A stretch of 58,305 bases of DNA. Source: an uncultured Lachnospiraceae bacterium (lineage in GTDB: Bacteria > Bacillota > Clostridia > Lachnospirales > Lachnospiraceae). Both the position numbers and the translations under genes were made by a program. The notes below the pieces were generated by a model. That model worked only from the letters and a program-made list of their open reading frames with translations. It was not told the origin of the DNA and did not search any database. Shown piece after piece: positions 12,601 through 18,941 of the stretch; the stretch's first letter is position 1, and each line of letters opens with the position of its first letter. The stretch is from contig CANRBX010000012.1 in NCBI GenBank assembly GCA_947628955.1, positions 1-58,305 of the forward strand, read 5' to 3'.

Positions 12601-15600
12601 GAACTGACCGGCAATACCGGAGAGAATGCGTGGACGATCGAGAGCCTCGAGCCGGGAGCAAGTGAGACCTTCACGGCGACATATACGGTAACTGAGGCCG
12701 ACATCCTCGCAGGCAGCGTGAAGAACGTGGCGACGGCGACAGGCACGAGCCCGGATCCGGATAAGCCGGACGTACCGGTAGAACCGGGCGAGAAGGAAGA
12801 CCCAACGGATCCGAAGGACGGTCACCTGACGGTCACGAAGACCACAACGAGTGAGCCAGCGAACGGCGAGACGTATGCCCTTGGTGAGACGATCACCTAT
12901 GAGATCACGGCAACGAACGACGGCAACCTGACGCTGACGGGTATCACGGTGACAGATGAACTGACCGGCAATACCGGAGAGAATGCGTGGACGATCGAGA
13001 GTCTCGAGCCGGGAGCGAGCAAGAACTTCACGGCGACATATACGGTAACTGAGGCCGACATCCTCGCAGGCAGCGTGAAGAACGTGGCGACGGCAACAGG
13101 CACGGGCCCGGATCCGGATAAGCCGGATGTACCTGTAACTCCAGGCGAGAAAGAAGATCCGACCGATCCGAAGGACGGCCACCTGACGGTCACGAAGACC
13201 ACGACGAGCACGCCAGCGAACGGTACGGCATACGCCCTTGGCGAGACGATCACCTATGAGATCACGGCGACGAACGACGGCAACCTGACGCTGACGGGTA
13301 TCACGGTGACAGATGAACTGACCGGCAATACCGGGGAGAACGCGTGGACGATTGAGAGCCTTGCACCGGGCGAGAGTGAGACTTTTGAGGCATCCTATGT
13401 AGTGACCGAGGCGGATATCCTCGCGGGCAGTGTGCTGAACGTGGCGACGGCGACAGGCACGAGCCCGGATCCGGAGAAACCGGAAGTACCGGTAGACCCG
13501 GGCGAGAAGGAAGACCCGACCGAGACACCGGGACCGAGCCTGTTCGTGGAGAAGACCGCGGAGGCGAAGGAGGGCGGATACGCCCTTGGCGATACGATCA
13601 CGTACACCATTACTGTGACAAACAATGGGAATGTGACGGTAAGTGATATCACAGTTTCCGACCCGCTGACCGGCGATACCTGGACGGAAATGCCGCAGGC
13701 GGAAGGCGGTGCGATCGTGCTTGAGCCTGGTGATACGGTAAGCTTCACAGCAGAGTATACGGTAACTGAGGAAGATATCCTTGCTGGCAGGGTGGAGAAC
13801 ACCGCGACAGCGACGGGCACAGACCCGAATGGCGGAGACGTGACCGACAGCGATGACGAGACGGTGACGACGGAACCGAAGAGGGGCCACCTGACGATCA
13901 CGAAGACCACGACGGGCACACCGGCGAACGGTACAGCATACGTCCTTGGCGAGACGATCACCTATCGGATCACGGCGACGAACGACGGCAACCTGACATT
14001 GACAAATGTGGTAGTGACGGATGAGCTGACCGGCAATACCGGGGAGAATGCATGGACGATCGCGTCCCTTGCGCCGGGAGCGAGCCAGACCTTCACAGCG
14101 GAGTACGTAGTGACTGAGGCCGACATCCTTGCAGGCAGTGTGGTGAACGTGGCGACGGCGGCGGGCACGAGCCCGGACCCGGAGAAACCGGAAGTACCGG
14201 TAGAGCCGGGTGAGAAGGAAGACCCGACCGAGCCGAAGAGCGGCCATGTGACGGTCACGAAGACCACAACGAGCACGCCGGCGAACGGTACGTCATACGC
14301 CCTTGGCGAGACGATCACGTATCAGATCACGGCGACGAACGACGGCAACCTGACGCTGACAAATGTGGTAGTGACGGATGAGCTGACCGGCAATACCGGA
14401 GAGAATGCATGGACGATCGCGTCCCTTGCACCGGGAGCGAGCCAGACGTTCACAGCGACATATACGGTGACTGAGGCCGACATCCTTGCGGGCGGCGTGG
14501 TGAACGTAGCGACAGCGGCGGGCACGAGCCCGGATCCGGAGAGACCGGAGGTACCGGTAGTACCGGGCGAGAAGGATGACCCGACCGAACCGCAGCGCGG
14601 CCACGTGACGGTGGCGAAGACGGTGACGGGCACGCCGGCAAACGGTGTGGCTTACATCGTCGGTGAGACAGTGACCTACCAGATCACGGCGACGAACGAC
14701 GGCAACCTGACGCTGACAAATGTGGTAGTGACGGATGAGCTGACCGGCAACACCGGGGAGAATGCATGGACGATCGCGTCCCTTGCACCGGGGGCGAGCC
14801 AGACCTTCACAGCGGTATACACAGTGACTGCGGCGGATGCCGCGGCAGGCAGCGTGCAGAACATAGCGACGGCAGCGACGACGCTCCCGAACGGCCCGGC
14901 TGACCCGGAGAACCCGAACGTGCCGGAAGTACCGGTTACCCCGGGACAGGTTGAGGTGCCGGTCGACCCGGGTACAGGGACAGTCACCGTGACCAAGTCG
15001 AACGCTGACGCACTGAACGGGGAAGTCATCGCCCTTCCGAACGCACAGTTCCGGGTGGCGCTCTTCTCGGATGCGGCGCTGACACAGCAGGTCGGCGCAG
15101 CCCAGACGATCAGCTTCGGTGAGAACCAGGCGGCAGCGTCTGCCACCTTCAGCGGCCTCAACAGCGGCGTATATTACGTAGCCGAAGTGGATGGGACAGG
15201 TGCGGTGATCACTGCCGGGGAGTATGACGGCGGACAGTTTGCACCGGGCTATGCAGGCGGCCAGCAGGTGACGGTTGCAGAAATCGGAGGGACGGCGCAG
15301 CTCAGCTTTACGAACAACTTCCTGACCCTGCCGGCTGAGTACTACCGTAATGCAACCCTGACCATCACGAAACAGGTGAGGGATGCGTCCGGAAAGAGCA
15401 TGAATTCAAATGAGACGTTCTATGCCGGTATCTTTGCGGATCCGGAATACACAGTCCTGGCGGACAACGTGGTGACCCCGATCGTGGCCCTGAGCATGGG
15501 AGGCCGCTCAAGCGTGAGCGAGTCGGTCGAGGTGACCGTGCCGAACGACGGCGAATCGACCGTTTATGTGACTGAGGTTACGGCGGACGGGACGCCGGTG

Positions 15601-15969
15601 GAGAATTCTGCAAGCTTCGCGTATGACGTGACTACAGAGAATGCAGCGGTAACCCTGGTCCAGGATGCGAGCGCGGAGACGGTAATTGTCAATACGGCGC
15701 AGGAAGAGATGGAAACGAGCAGTGAGCCCGGCAGTGAGGCCGGCGATGAAAACGAGGAAGAGACCGGCGACATTATCGTAGGCGAGAACGGTGCAGCGGG
15801 CGAAAACCCGGGCGGAGAGTCCGGAGAAGGCTCAGGGGTATCCAGGAATACGAAGAGCGTGAAGACGGGCGACGAGACCCCGGTCATGTTCTACCTGACA
15901 CTGCTGCTGGCAGCGGCGCTGGTACTGATCCTTGCATTCTTCTTCCGCAGGAAACGGAGTAAAGAGTAA
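610..15969 (+). CDS. Giant sortase-anchored surface adhesin with Cna-B, pilin-isopeptide and DUF11/DUF7507-type repeats
   Basis: This 5119-residue secreted protein is probably attached to the cell wall as a stalk-like adhesin. A signal peptide covers about residues 1-30. Residues 143-381 are a low-complexity Glu/Thr/Gln stretch built on TETQ and VTEA motifs. A ZU5-like domain (about 460-580) and a unique domain (about 610-780) follow. Next come alternating Cna-B domains, three Spy0128/FctA-like isopeptide domains (about 1496-1875), more Cna-B domains to about 2514, one DUF11 domain, and then a long array of DUF7507-like repeats (about 2648-4780). SpaA-like domains and an acidic Gly/Glu linker precede the sorting signal: VKTGDETP, a hydrophobic helix and RRKRSKE. 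The signal resembles LPXTG but lacks the Leu-Pro. The start is supported by an AAAGGA-type ribosome site. No sortase gene lies in the window. The ligand is unknown. Confidence 0.93.
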   Translation: MKIRSWNRVLAMLLAVAMAVNSQSTMALAKVIGMRQGGVQQQETPGIGNPETFGDENAVLNTVTFVKMEGAVIKVGDEEIDNEGTAEAKDGTIIFSVFPEEGYEITRVLVDGEEEAEHTADEEGEENAYEYIIEHIQTDETIVSVETQAVETEKVSEAESGAQTPAETETQAVVGETVTEAETTVPAEQTEMAAQEETATEGVQTETAAETQIVAEEPVTEAAQTETETQTVAEEPVTESVQTEAVAEADTTLPAEQVTETEQTETETVTETQVVTEETATEGAQTEGVTEADALAPAEQVTEAEQTENETEMQTVAEEPVTENVQTEGVTEADTTAPAEQITETEQTETETEAVIETAQTEAAAEAAQTEEATEAPAQNPALTAGDMGMDGPSFDGQSIGGYSIGGSLPGTPIMRVPGSEEKSTEAPADQTEVETEAAQTEEVTEAATDVTAAADGSVTVSAAEGVLPAGTQVETAAADQDAAMDAVSAQLQQEDPELNLKDVYVADITLKDADGNAIQPNGDVTVTITGLTVPEGATWAAVYHIDADGAATKVADVVPAETVSFTASHFSTYAVAFGSKPAFTTPAQNQTPTAGDMGMDGLSFDGQIPVTTGTKNGMTTIDGIPQPIAAGMSPQTVYVYVAVEGDFRNVIGEPWNNAYGNNGITWVVVGKIDGVNLPDVNNWKQNKGKDYASTFGEENLKALLKNNLQRWTTRGSVPQNLNKLLDYYFEDIEVNYDGTGSKYGLYVTNTASGYSMPYGGNYWHLDLYLNVRPYENLAIEKKVINDENGTKKFKEGETVEFEITVTNKGTTTLSNIHVTDELSRAALKQGSGYTIQDGQAVIGTLNKGAIVTIKASYVVQKDDLGKGTITNHAVAKWGSNTVRGQDTFNVADGTINVTIQKNWDHKGADETDKKTEASFQLLRDGKLVGSPVTIHENNSYTWENQPIGNYSISEGSVDGYNSEISEPNVDDKGNITFTVTNTFTGKDIMADVAAMKKWAGVEEGNTLPDSVHLQIKEGTSVVAEGDVKAESEWKLTKELPKYDSNGNKIIYTADEESVPNGYEKTTDGLTVTNKYTGGETSVDVKKVWEPAGLEHDSVTVTLKNGDAEEGTLSLSAENEWKGTFDNLRKYGTDGNPINYTVEEIRVDGYTSKVTGSMEEGFVITNTLQTGSLIIKKTVKAPEGTETGAFSFTITGPFVGESVSGKDGSTYPVTSSGEGTGTVKVEVAAGGSVTLTVPAGTYTVAETGAEGNKVTVSGHDYTVSPASQNVTVETDDSETVTFTNTIADHKEITVTKTWDDQGNKYGLRPEPFAVTLTGEGKEYSVNNWSGTDSSIWSGTVSVPAYDADGVAITYTVTETTDVHYTAGAGNTAAITPAQGEDSVELKNSLKTGSLTFHKIVKGLGEEEAREDTFKFTVTAPDGVTGLETSYSLQNDGNMTLSGIPLGAYTVTETGTEGLSQHVYKTSVDGKEEKETTVTLTEESSSADVTFTNTAQTVNFDLSAGLGEIATKTLNGRAMRQDEFSFAVTDKAGTQVATGSNLAANSGEIAAIDFDGGTLTFTKTGIYTYVITEQIEGVNPQNGIAYDTSSFKVQVTVSEDENGGLKAKITGIKKVDGDIEKEVEKAAFVNEYSTMPTSFSLSGTKELTGRPLEGGDFTFEITQVADDQGKELTNDDVRANPASATVLNNIDGQFTENFSFSAAGTYYFKITERNGGESGMIYDGHSYVVAVQVTDNGNGTLAAKPVNDAELSILFKNTYEAKGSYAVKAKKTLKGRTLNNGEFNFTLTPEGSAPMPAGQDSLIASNDVNGNISFNEIPFTQDDIGKTYTYTLKEAEGNLNGVTYDQNSYTVTVTVKDAGNGKLAISQNTVPEFVNTFDHGTTEITGTKTWLDGNNESNTRPEKLTLTLYANGNPVENAVPEWTKTENSNKWMYRFTNLKKFTETGDVINYTVQESLPEGSAYELVPSEGYNFTNRLKDNRDVTVSGTKTWVDPEGTQHENSSLMLTLKRKTKNDSDWQTVSDAVAVWKDEGYSFSNLDRYDDNGYAYEYDVEETKVEGYEGQKTGPVKVNGGNWIVNFTNTIEQDKSVVVAVTKKWVQPDNMNHPAVKLQLTRDGDPVEGEGWTLTLPAGTNKEQSDSFKNLPKYAVDGAWGLMGKDLDGHAFNYSVEEVSSPELDGYTSSDPVLDENGVWIITNTIKQDNTVSLNFEKIWVGPPDTQSITVNLLCDREKTGEIATLRKGTTEGSFIELPKYAVDDAWDLPGDDLDGHEFVYSISEESVEGYEDPVIVQKDGTWTITNTISQVETQVKVTKEWDLVEGETAPAVTMTLYQDSVPTDQSVILTGEKLSHTFTKLPKYAVAGAWNPAGANLDGHEFKYTVQESAVPGYTTVESVEGTDEAGDKTFTFTNKADTRTIKVTKSWQDGSGRPLAAELIPKEGLVVSLNRNGNPYPNKEDPRTLTLNKSNNWTGEFTGLPTHDAQGKEYSYSVTETVPEGFTADSNGTVSVGADGTAALVNRKNDDAPKNPEKTAAIASDSLVTESGIDMVEKGGTVTYTISWYNHKNTPADVTITDTLPAGVSFVRASEPGTEEKGVVTWNLSNQQPFTGGTVTVTVQVDEVPEGRTLSNTANVFIDEVKQSSEPCNVTVADPSWTITKAVEPADAEVEVGKELTYTVTVTNTGNVTLKEEFTDEFMVDGENRTLPLELKNLAKGVSCEGGTLTLPVGATATFEAKYTAGNTDNILKNVAAYGGTTDEVTTSVKDAPAWTVEKQVFLVTGAEERKLDDNAAVQPGNVLKYQITIANTGNVTIEKEVEDTFKVDGKAQSLSLTLTQGSTGEYTNGKAILDENESIVLEAVYTVGDTDSELVNAVQAGDPSHTDTVTTTVEDTPKWSVEKRVSNTGTGEGGAFRLGERVRFEIVVSNDGNMDLTNVTVAELLDGAKFTDGAGYTVTDGGAKALIEKLAKGGKVTLYAGYTVQEEDLAKTITNGVTASYDSRVMSDFADFKTEAWVPKLSVRKTITGGSNDCFKLGDLVTFHVVVKNEGNLTISDIDVTDELTKSEWWSDRDCTQSAANISETLAPGAQLDLYTKYTVTEADILAGRIVNTAVAAGTASNNEKVRAQGAAVVRPVDPNGHLTITKDTTSTPANGTAYELGETITYEITATNDGNLTLTDITVTDELTNDTWPIESLAPGGSETFTASYVVTEKDILAGHVLNEATATGTSPDPEEPEVPVEPGEDDEPTQTPNPSLYVEKKAEQKPGGYKLGEKVEFTITVKNNGNVTISDITVADKLTGNTGEAAWPIDSLAPGASETFTASYVVTEDDILAGKIKNVATAAGKDPEGQEVSAEGSKTADTEDENPRLKVTKRRNGLSDGYELNAEVIFHVIVENTGNLTISELQLTDSQTGSKWWKNRDCTEEADIPGSLAPGAQLDLYTKYVVTEDDILAGKIENIAEAEGIASNGNPVNNRDNAFATSVEPNGHLTVTKATTSTPENGKTYALGEMITYSITATNDGNLTLTNITVTDELTGNNWPIVSLAPGASETFTAEYVVTEADILAGSVVNVATATGTSPDPDEPEVPTDPGDTEDPTDPKNGHLTVTKTTTSTPKNGTAYALGETITYSITATNDGNLTLTGITVTDELTGNIKEKAWTIDSLEPGASQTFTAEYTVTEADILAGSVKNVATATGTSPDPDEPEVPTDPGDTKDPTDPKNGHLTIAKTVTSTPKNGTAYALGETITYSITATNDGNLTLTDITVTDELTGNIKEKAWTIDSLEPGESETFTAEYTVTEADILAGSVKNVATATGTSPDPEKPEVPVDPGEKEDPTEKLGPSLFVEKTAETKEGGYAPGDTITYTITVTNNGNVTVNGITVSDPLTGDTWTEMPQAEGEAQGSAIVLKPNDKVSFTATYTVTEEDIIAGEVKNVATATGTDPDGGKVTDSDDETIKTVTKNGHLTVTKTTTSEPANGETYALGETITYEITATNDGNLTLTDITVTDELTGNTGENAWTIESLEPGASETFTATYTVTEADILAGSVKNVATATGTSPDPDKPDVPVEPGEKEDPTDPKDGHLTVTKTTTSEPANGETYALGETITYEITATNDGNLTLTGITVTDELTGNTGENAWTIESLEPGASKNFTATYTVTEADILAGSVKNVATATGTGPDPDKPDVPVTPGEKEDPTDPKDGHLTVTKTTTSTPANGTAYALGETITYEITATNDGNLTLTGITVTDELTGNTGENAWTIESLAPGESETFEASYVVTEADILAGSVLNVATATGTSPDPEKPEVPVDPGEKEDPTETPGPSLFVEKTAEAKEGGYALGDTITYTITVTNNGNVTVSDITVSDPLTGDTWTEMPQAEGGAIVLEPGDTVSFTAEYTVTEEDILAGRVENTATATGTDPNGGDVTDSDDETVTTEPKRGHLTITKTTTGTPANGTAYVLGETITYRITATNDGNLTLTNVVVTDELTGNTGENAWTIASLAPGASQTFTAEYVVTEADILAGSVVNVATAAGTSPDPEKPEVPVEPGEKEDPTEPKSGHVTVTKTTTSTPANGTSYALGETITYQITATNDGNLTLTNVVVTDELTGNTGENAWTIASLAPGASQTFTATYTVTEADILAGGVVNVATAAGTSPDPERPEVPVVPGEKDDPTEPQRGHVTVAKTVTGTPANGVAYIVGETVTYQITATNDGNLTLTNVVVTDELTGNTGENAWTIASLAPGASQTFTAVYTVTAADAAAGSVQNIATAATTLPNGPADPENPNVPEVPVTPGQVEVPVDPGTGTVTVTKSNADALNGEVIALPNAQFRVALFSDAALTQQVGAAQTISFGENQAAASATFSGLNSGVYYVAEVDGTGAVITAGEYDGGQFAPGYAGGQQVTVAEIGGTAQLSFTNNFLTLPAEYYRNATLTITKQVRDASGKSMNSNETFYAGIFADPEYTVLADNVVTPIVALSMGGRSSVSESVEVTVPNDGESTVYVTEVTADGTPVENSASFAYDVTTENAAVTLVQDASAETVIVNTAQEEMETSSEPGSEAGDENEEETGDIIVGENGAAGENPGGESGEGSGVSRNTKSVKTGDETPVMFYLTLLLAAALVLILAFFFRRKRSKE
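1740..2433 (+). repeat. Direct duplication bracketing the ZU5-like region of the adhesin
   Basis: A segment encoding TAGDMGMDG and SFDGQ occurs at 1740-1803 and again, almost unchanged, at 2371-2433, about 630 bp apart. The duplicated stretch is roughly 63 bp. It would allow recombination to delete or duplicate the domain between the copies. Codon use becomes AT-rich immediately after the second copy. Confidence 0.8.
9997..14950 (+). repeat. Array of about 119-residue near-identical adhesin repeats
   Basis: Ten repeats starting with GHLT or GHVT begin near 9997, 11041, 11387, 11743, 12465, 12820, 13177, 13887, 14242 and 14598. Adjacent copies are 355-360 bp apart. They are interleaved with related repeats starting PSLFVEKTAE or similar. 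Each repeat carries YEITATNDGNLTL and VTEADILAG motifs and ends in a Pro/Glu/Asp-rich linker. The nucleotide identity between copies is high enough for homologous recombination to change the number of repeats. Confidence 0.92.
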
Positions 15970-15970
15970 T

Positions 15971-16063
15971 CTGCGGCAGAGAGAAAGCTGCGGCGGAAGG
16001 CAGACAAAATAAGAAAGCTGCGGCAGAGAGAAAGCCGCGTCAGAAGACAGACAAAATAACAGA
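15971..16063 (+). repeat. Two 47-bp tandem repeats directly after the adhesin stop
   Basis: The unit beginning CTGCGGCAGAGAGAAAG occurs at 15971 and 16018, a period of 47 bp, starting one base after the stop codon. A short degenerate AACCAGTAAAA repeat follows at 16148-16200, and a perfect 10-bp hairpin (GGCTGAAATA/TATTTCAGCC) lies at 16085-16109. Confidence 0.8.
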
Positions 16064-16195
16064 GTTCTGACCCGGGCGCAGTGCGGCTGAAATATCCGGT
16101 ATTTCAGCCGGCTGCAGAGCCGGGGACAGGAAAGAACCAACAGGAAAAAAAACAGGAAAAACCAGTAAAAAATCAGTAAAAAACCAGCAAAAACC

Positions 16196-16259
16196 AGTAA
16201 AGAACTGCTGCGAAACTGCAGGGAGGAACCCCATACAGTTTTGCGGCAGTTCTTTTACT
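16196..16259 (+). terminator. Probable terminator between adhesin and sugar importer
   Basis: AGTAAAGAACTGCTGCGAAA (from 16196) pairs with the complementary arm CAGTTTTGCGGCAGTTC and the T-rich bases after it (16236-16259), forming a stem of more than 20 bp around a small loop. The right arm ends TTCTTTTACT. It could work in both directions. Confidence 0.6.
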
Positions 16260-16440
16260 GTGCAGAGAAAACAAAAAAATATATTACCCGGTTTCTAAAA
16301 ATTTTTCGATTTTTTTGTTGACAGAGTTATAGTACAATAAAAACAAATAAAGATTGTAGCTGTTCCGTACAGACCGGATCGTTCGTTCAGAAAAGCATCG
16401 GGAACAGATACAGATTTTAAAGGAATGGAGGAAAAGGGCC

Positions 16441-17946
16441 GTGTCTGAATATATTCTTGAATTAAAAGGCATCACGAAGATATTTCCGGGCGTGAAGGCA
16501 CTGAACAATGTGCAGTTCCAGCTGAAGCCGGGCGAAGTCCATGCGCTGATGGGCGAAAACGGCGCGGGCAAGTCCACCTTTATCAAGGTGATCACGGGCG
16601 TGCACAAGGCGGAAGAGGGCGAGATGTATCTCGAGGGCCAGAAGGTGGATTTCAAGGGGCCGAGAGACGCGCAGGCGGCGGGCATCGCAGCCGTGTACCA
16701 GCATCCGACCTCATACCCGCACCTGACCGTGGCGGAAAATATTTTCATGGGCCATGAGATCGTGAAGCGCGGGATGCTGCAGTGGAAGACCATGAACGAG
16801 GAGGCGAACAAGCTGCTGAGCCAGCTGAACGCTGATTTCGACTCGACCGCGGAGATGGGCACCCTGAGTGTGGCGCAGCAGCAGATGGTAGAGATCGCCA
16901 AAGCGCTCTCCACAAACGCGAAGATCGTCATCCTCGACGAGCCGACCGCCGCGCTGACAAAGAGGGAGTCCGAGGAGCTCTACCGGATCGTTGACAAGCT
17001 GAAGGAGGAAGGGGTTTCCATCATCTTCATCTCTCACCGCTTCGAGGATATGTACCGCCTCGCGTCGAGGGTTACGGTATTCCGTGATTCCCAGTACATC
17101 GGCACCTACGATGTGAACGGCATCACGAACGCGGACCTGATCAAGGCGATGGTGGGCCGCGAGATCACGGAGCTGTTCCCGAAGCCGGAGGTCAAGCTTG
17201 GCAGGGAGATGCTGCGCGTCGAGGATCTGTCGAGGACCGGCTATTTCAAGAATGTATCGTTCTCCGTGCGCGCCGGCGAGATCGTCGGACTGACCGGACT
17301 GGTGGGCGCGGGCCGCACCGAGGTCGTCGAGGCTGTCTGCGGCATCACGAAGCCGGATTCCGGCAGGGTGTATCTGGAGGGACAGGAGATCCACATCCAC
17401 ACGCCGAGCGAGGCGATGGAGAAGGGCATCATCCTTCTGCCGGAGGACCGCCAGAAGGAGGGCCTGATCATGAGCTGGGGCCTGGGCCGCAATGTGACGC
17501 TCCCGACCATCAGCAAATATGCGAAGAGCGGATTTAACGACGAGAAGAAGGAGCGCGAGCTCTCCAAGGATCTTCTCGAGGAAGTGGACACCAAGGCTGT
17601 CGATATTTTCCAGCCCGCGAGCTCTCTGTCGGGCGGCAACCAGCAGAAGGTCGTCGTCGCCAAGGCCCTGAGCCAGGAGATGAAGGTCGTCATCATGGAT
17701 GAGCCGACCAAGGGCGTCGACGTCGGCGCAAAGGCCGAGATCTACGCGATCATGGGCGACCTGGCCCTGAAGGGCTATGCGATCATCCTGATCTCTTCGG
17801 AGATGCCGGAGATCCTCGGCATGGCCGACCGCATCATCGTCATGTGCAACGGCCGCAAGACCGGCGAACTCTCCCGCGATGAGGCGACGCAGGAGGGCAT
17901 CCTGGAGCTCGCCATGGAGAAGAGCAAGGGGAAGGAGGGCAAATAA
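16441..17946 (+). CDS. Sugar ABC importer ATP-binding protein (RbsA/RhaT type)
   Basis: This 501-residue protein has two fused ABC ATPase domains and energises sugar import at the inner face of the membrane. The first domain has the Walker A motif GENGAGKST, the signature LSVAQQQMVEIAKAL and Walker B ILDEPTAAL. The second has the degenerate Walker A GLVGAGRTE that is normal for this family, a strong signature SGGNQQKVVVAKAL and Walker B IMDEPTKGVD. The start is GTG, preceded by GGAGG. It is the first gene of a four-gene importer whose last gene is followed by rhamnose mutarotase, so rhamnose is the likely substrate. A TTGACA lies at 16318-16323, but no well-spaced −10 was found. Ribose or another sugar cannot be excluded. 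Confidence 0.9.
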   Translation: MSEYILELKGITKIFPGVKALNNVQFQLKPGEVHALMGENGAGKSTFIKVITGVHKAEEGEMYLEGQKVDFKGPRDAQAAGIAAVYQHPTSYPHLTVAENIFMGHEIVKRGMLQWKTMNEEANKLLSQLNADFDSTAEMGTLSVAQQQMVEIAKALSTNAKIVILDEPTAALTKRESEELYRIVDKLKEEGVSIIFISHRFEDMYRLASRVTVFRDSQYIGTYDVNGITNADLIKAMVGREITELFPKPEVKLGREMLRVEDLSRTGYFKNVSFSVRAGEIVGLTGLVGAGRTEVVEAVCGITKPDSGRVYLEGQEIHIHTPSEAMEKGIILLPEDRQKEGLIMSWGLGRNVTLPTISKYAKSGFNDEKKERELSKDLLEEVDTKAVDIFQPASSLSGGNQQKVVVAKALSQEMKVVIMDEPTKGVDVGAKAEIYAIMGDLALKGYAIILISSEMPEILGMADRIIVMCNGRKTGELSRDEATQEGILELAMEKSKGKEGK

Positions 17947-18939
17947 ATGAAAGAGAAATCACTGATCAAAAAGATTACAGGCTCCCGTGAGGCGCTGCTT
18001 GCGGTCATTCTGATCCTGCTGTTTGTGGTAGTCACGATCCTCAGCCCGTCGTTCCTGACCCCAAAGTCCCTGATGGAGGTGCTGAAGAACAATTCCGTCA
18101 CGATCATCATGGCCCTCGGAATGCTGTGCGTCATGCTGGTCGGCGGCATCGATATCTCGATCATGTCCACGGCGGCGCTGGCGGGCATGTCGATCGGAAT
18201 GCTTCTGAAATATGAGAAGATCTCCAGCACGCTGCTGGCCTTTGTGATCGCGATCGTGATCGGAACGGTGTGCGGCGCGGTGATCGGGCTGATCATTTCC
18301 AGGGCGGACGTTCCGCCGATCATCGCGACGATGGGCTTCATGTACATCTACCGCGCGATGGCCTACCTGGTCTCGAACGGAGGCGAGTGGGCCGGAGCTG
18401 CCACGCTCGGCGATTACAAGGATTTTGCGAACAAGAGCTTTCTGGGCGTGAACAGCATCATCTGGATCATGGTCATCTGCTACATATTCTTTTTCTTCTT
18501 CATGAAATGGACACGGACGGGCCGCAAGATCTACGCGGTGGGCAGCAATGCCAACGCGGCTGAGGTCTCCGGTATCAACGTGAAAAATATCAAACTGATG
18601 GTCTACACGATGATGGGCTTCCTGGCGGGGCTCGGCGGAGCCGTCCATGTGGCGGTCTATGCGTCGGCCATGCCGGACCTGCAGCAGGGCGGCGAGATGA
18701 ACGTGATCGCGGCCTGCGTCATCGGCGGCGTGAGCATGAGCGGCGGCAGAGGCACCGTGCTCGGAGCGCTGCTCGGCGCACTGATCCTGGCGACGATCAC
18801 CCGTGCGCTTCCGCTCGTAGGCGTCAGCGCCCTGTGGCAGAATACGATCAAGGGCGTCCTGATCCTCGTCGTGGTCGTGGTGAACGTGGTCCTGCAGCGT
18901 GTCGCTGACAACAATGCACTGAAGGGAAGGGAGATGTAA
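17947..18939 (+). CDS. Sugar ABC importer permease 1 (RhaP/RbsC type)
   Basis: This 330-residue membrane protein is one half of the transmembrane channel of the importer. It has the hydrophobic pattern of the BPD_transp_2 family, with many transmembrane helices, and contains the family-type stretches GGIDISI (near residue 60) and GGVSMSGGRGTVLGALLGAL. It starts immediately after the ATPase stop codon, which indicates translational coupling. Members of this family are usually 310-350 residues, so it is full length. It should pair with the second permease as a heterodimer. Confidence 0.88.
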   Translation: MKEKSLIKKITGSREALLAVILILLFVVVTILSPSFLTPKSLMEVLKNNSVTIIMALGMLCVMLVGGIDISIMSTAALAGMSIGMLLKYEKISSTLLAFVIAIVIGTVCGAVIGLIISRADVPPIIATMGFMYIYRAMAYLVSNGGEWAGAATLGDYKDFANKSFLGVNSIIWIMVICYIFFFFFMKWTRTGRKIYAVGSNANAAEVSGINVKNIKLMVYTMMGFLAGLGGAVHVAVYASAMPDLQQGGEMNVIAACVIGGVSMSGGRGTVLGALLGALILATITRALPLVGVSALWQNTIKGVLILVVVVVNVVLQRVADNNALKGREM

Positions 18940-18941
18940 TC

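Noticed and set aside
10801-14247. Open frame of more than 1100 codons antisense to the adhesin repeats
   Set aside because: It mirrors the repeat codon pattern, is Arg/Cys-rich, lacks a ribosome site and matches no family. Many similar antisense frames run along the adhesin and other GC-rich genes.
16318-16338. TTGACA with TACAAT before the sugar importer as a complete promoter
   Set aside because: The spacer is only 9 bp; one of the two elements must be fortuitous, so no promoter is listed.
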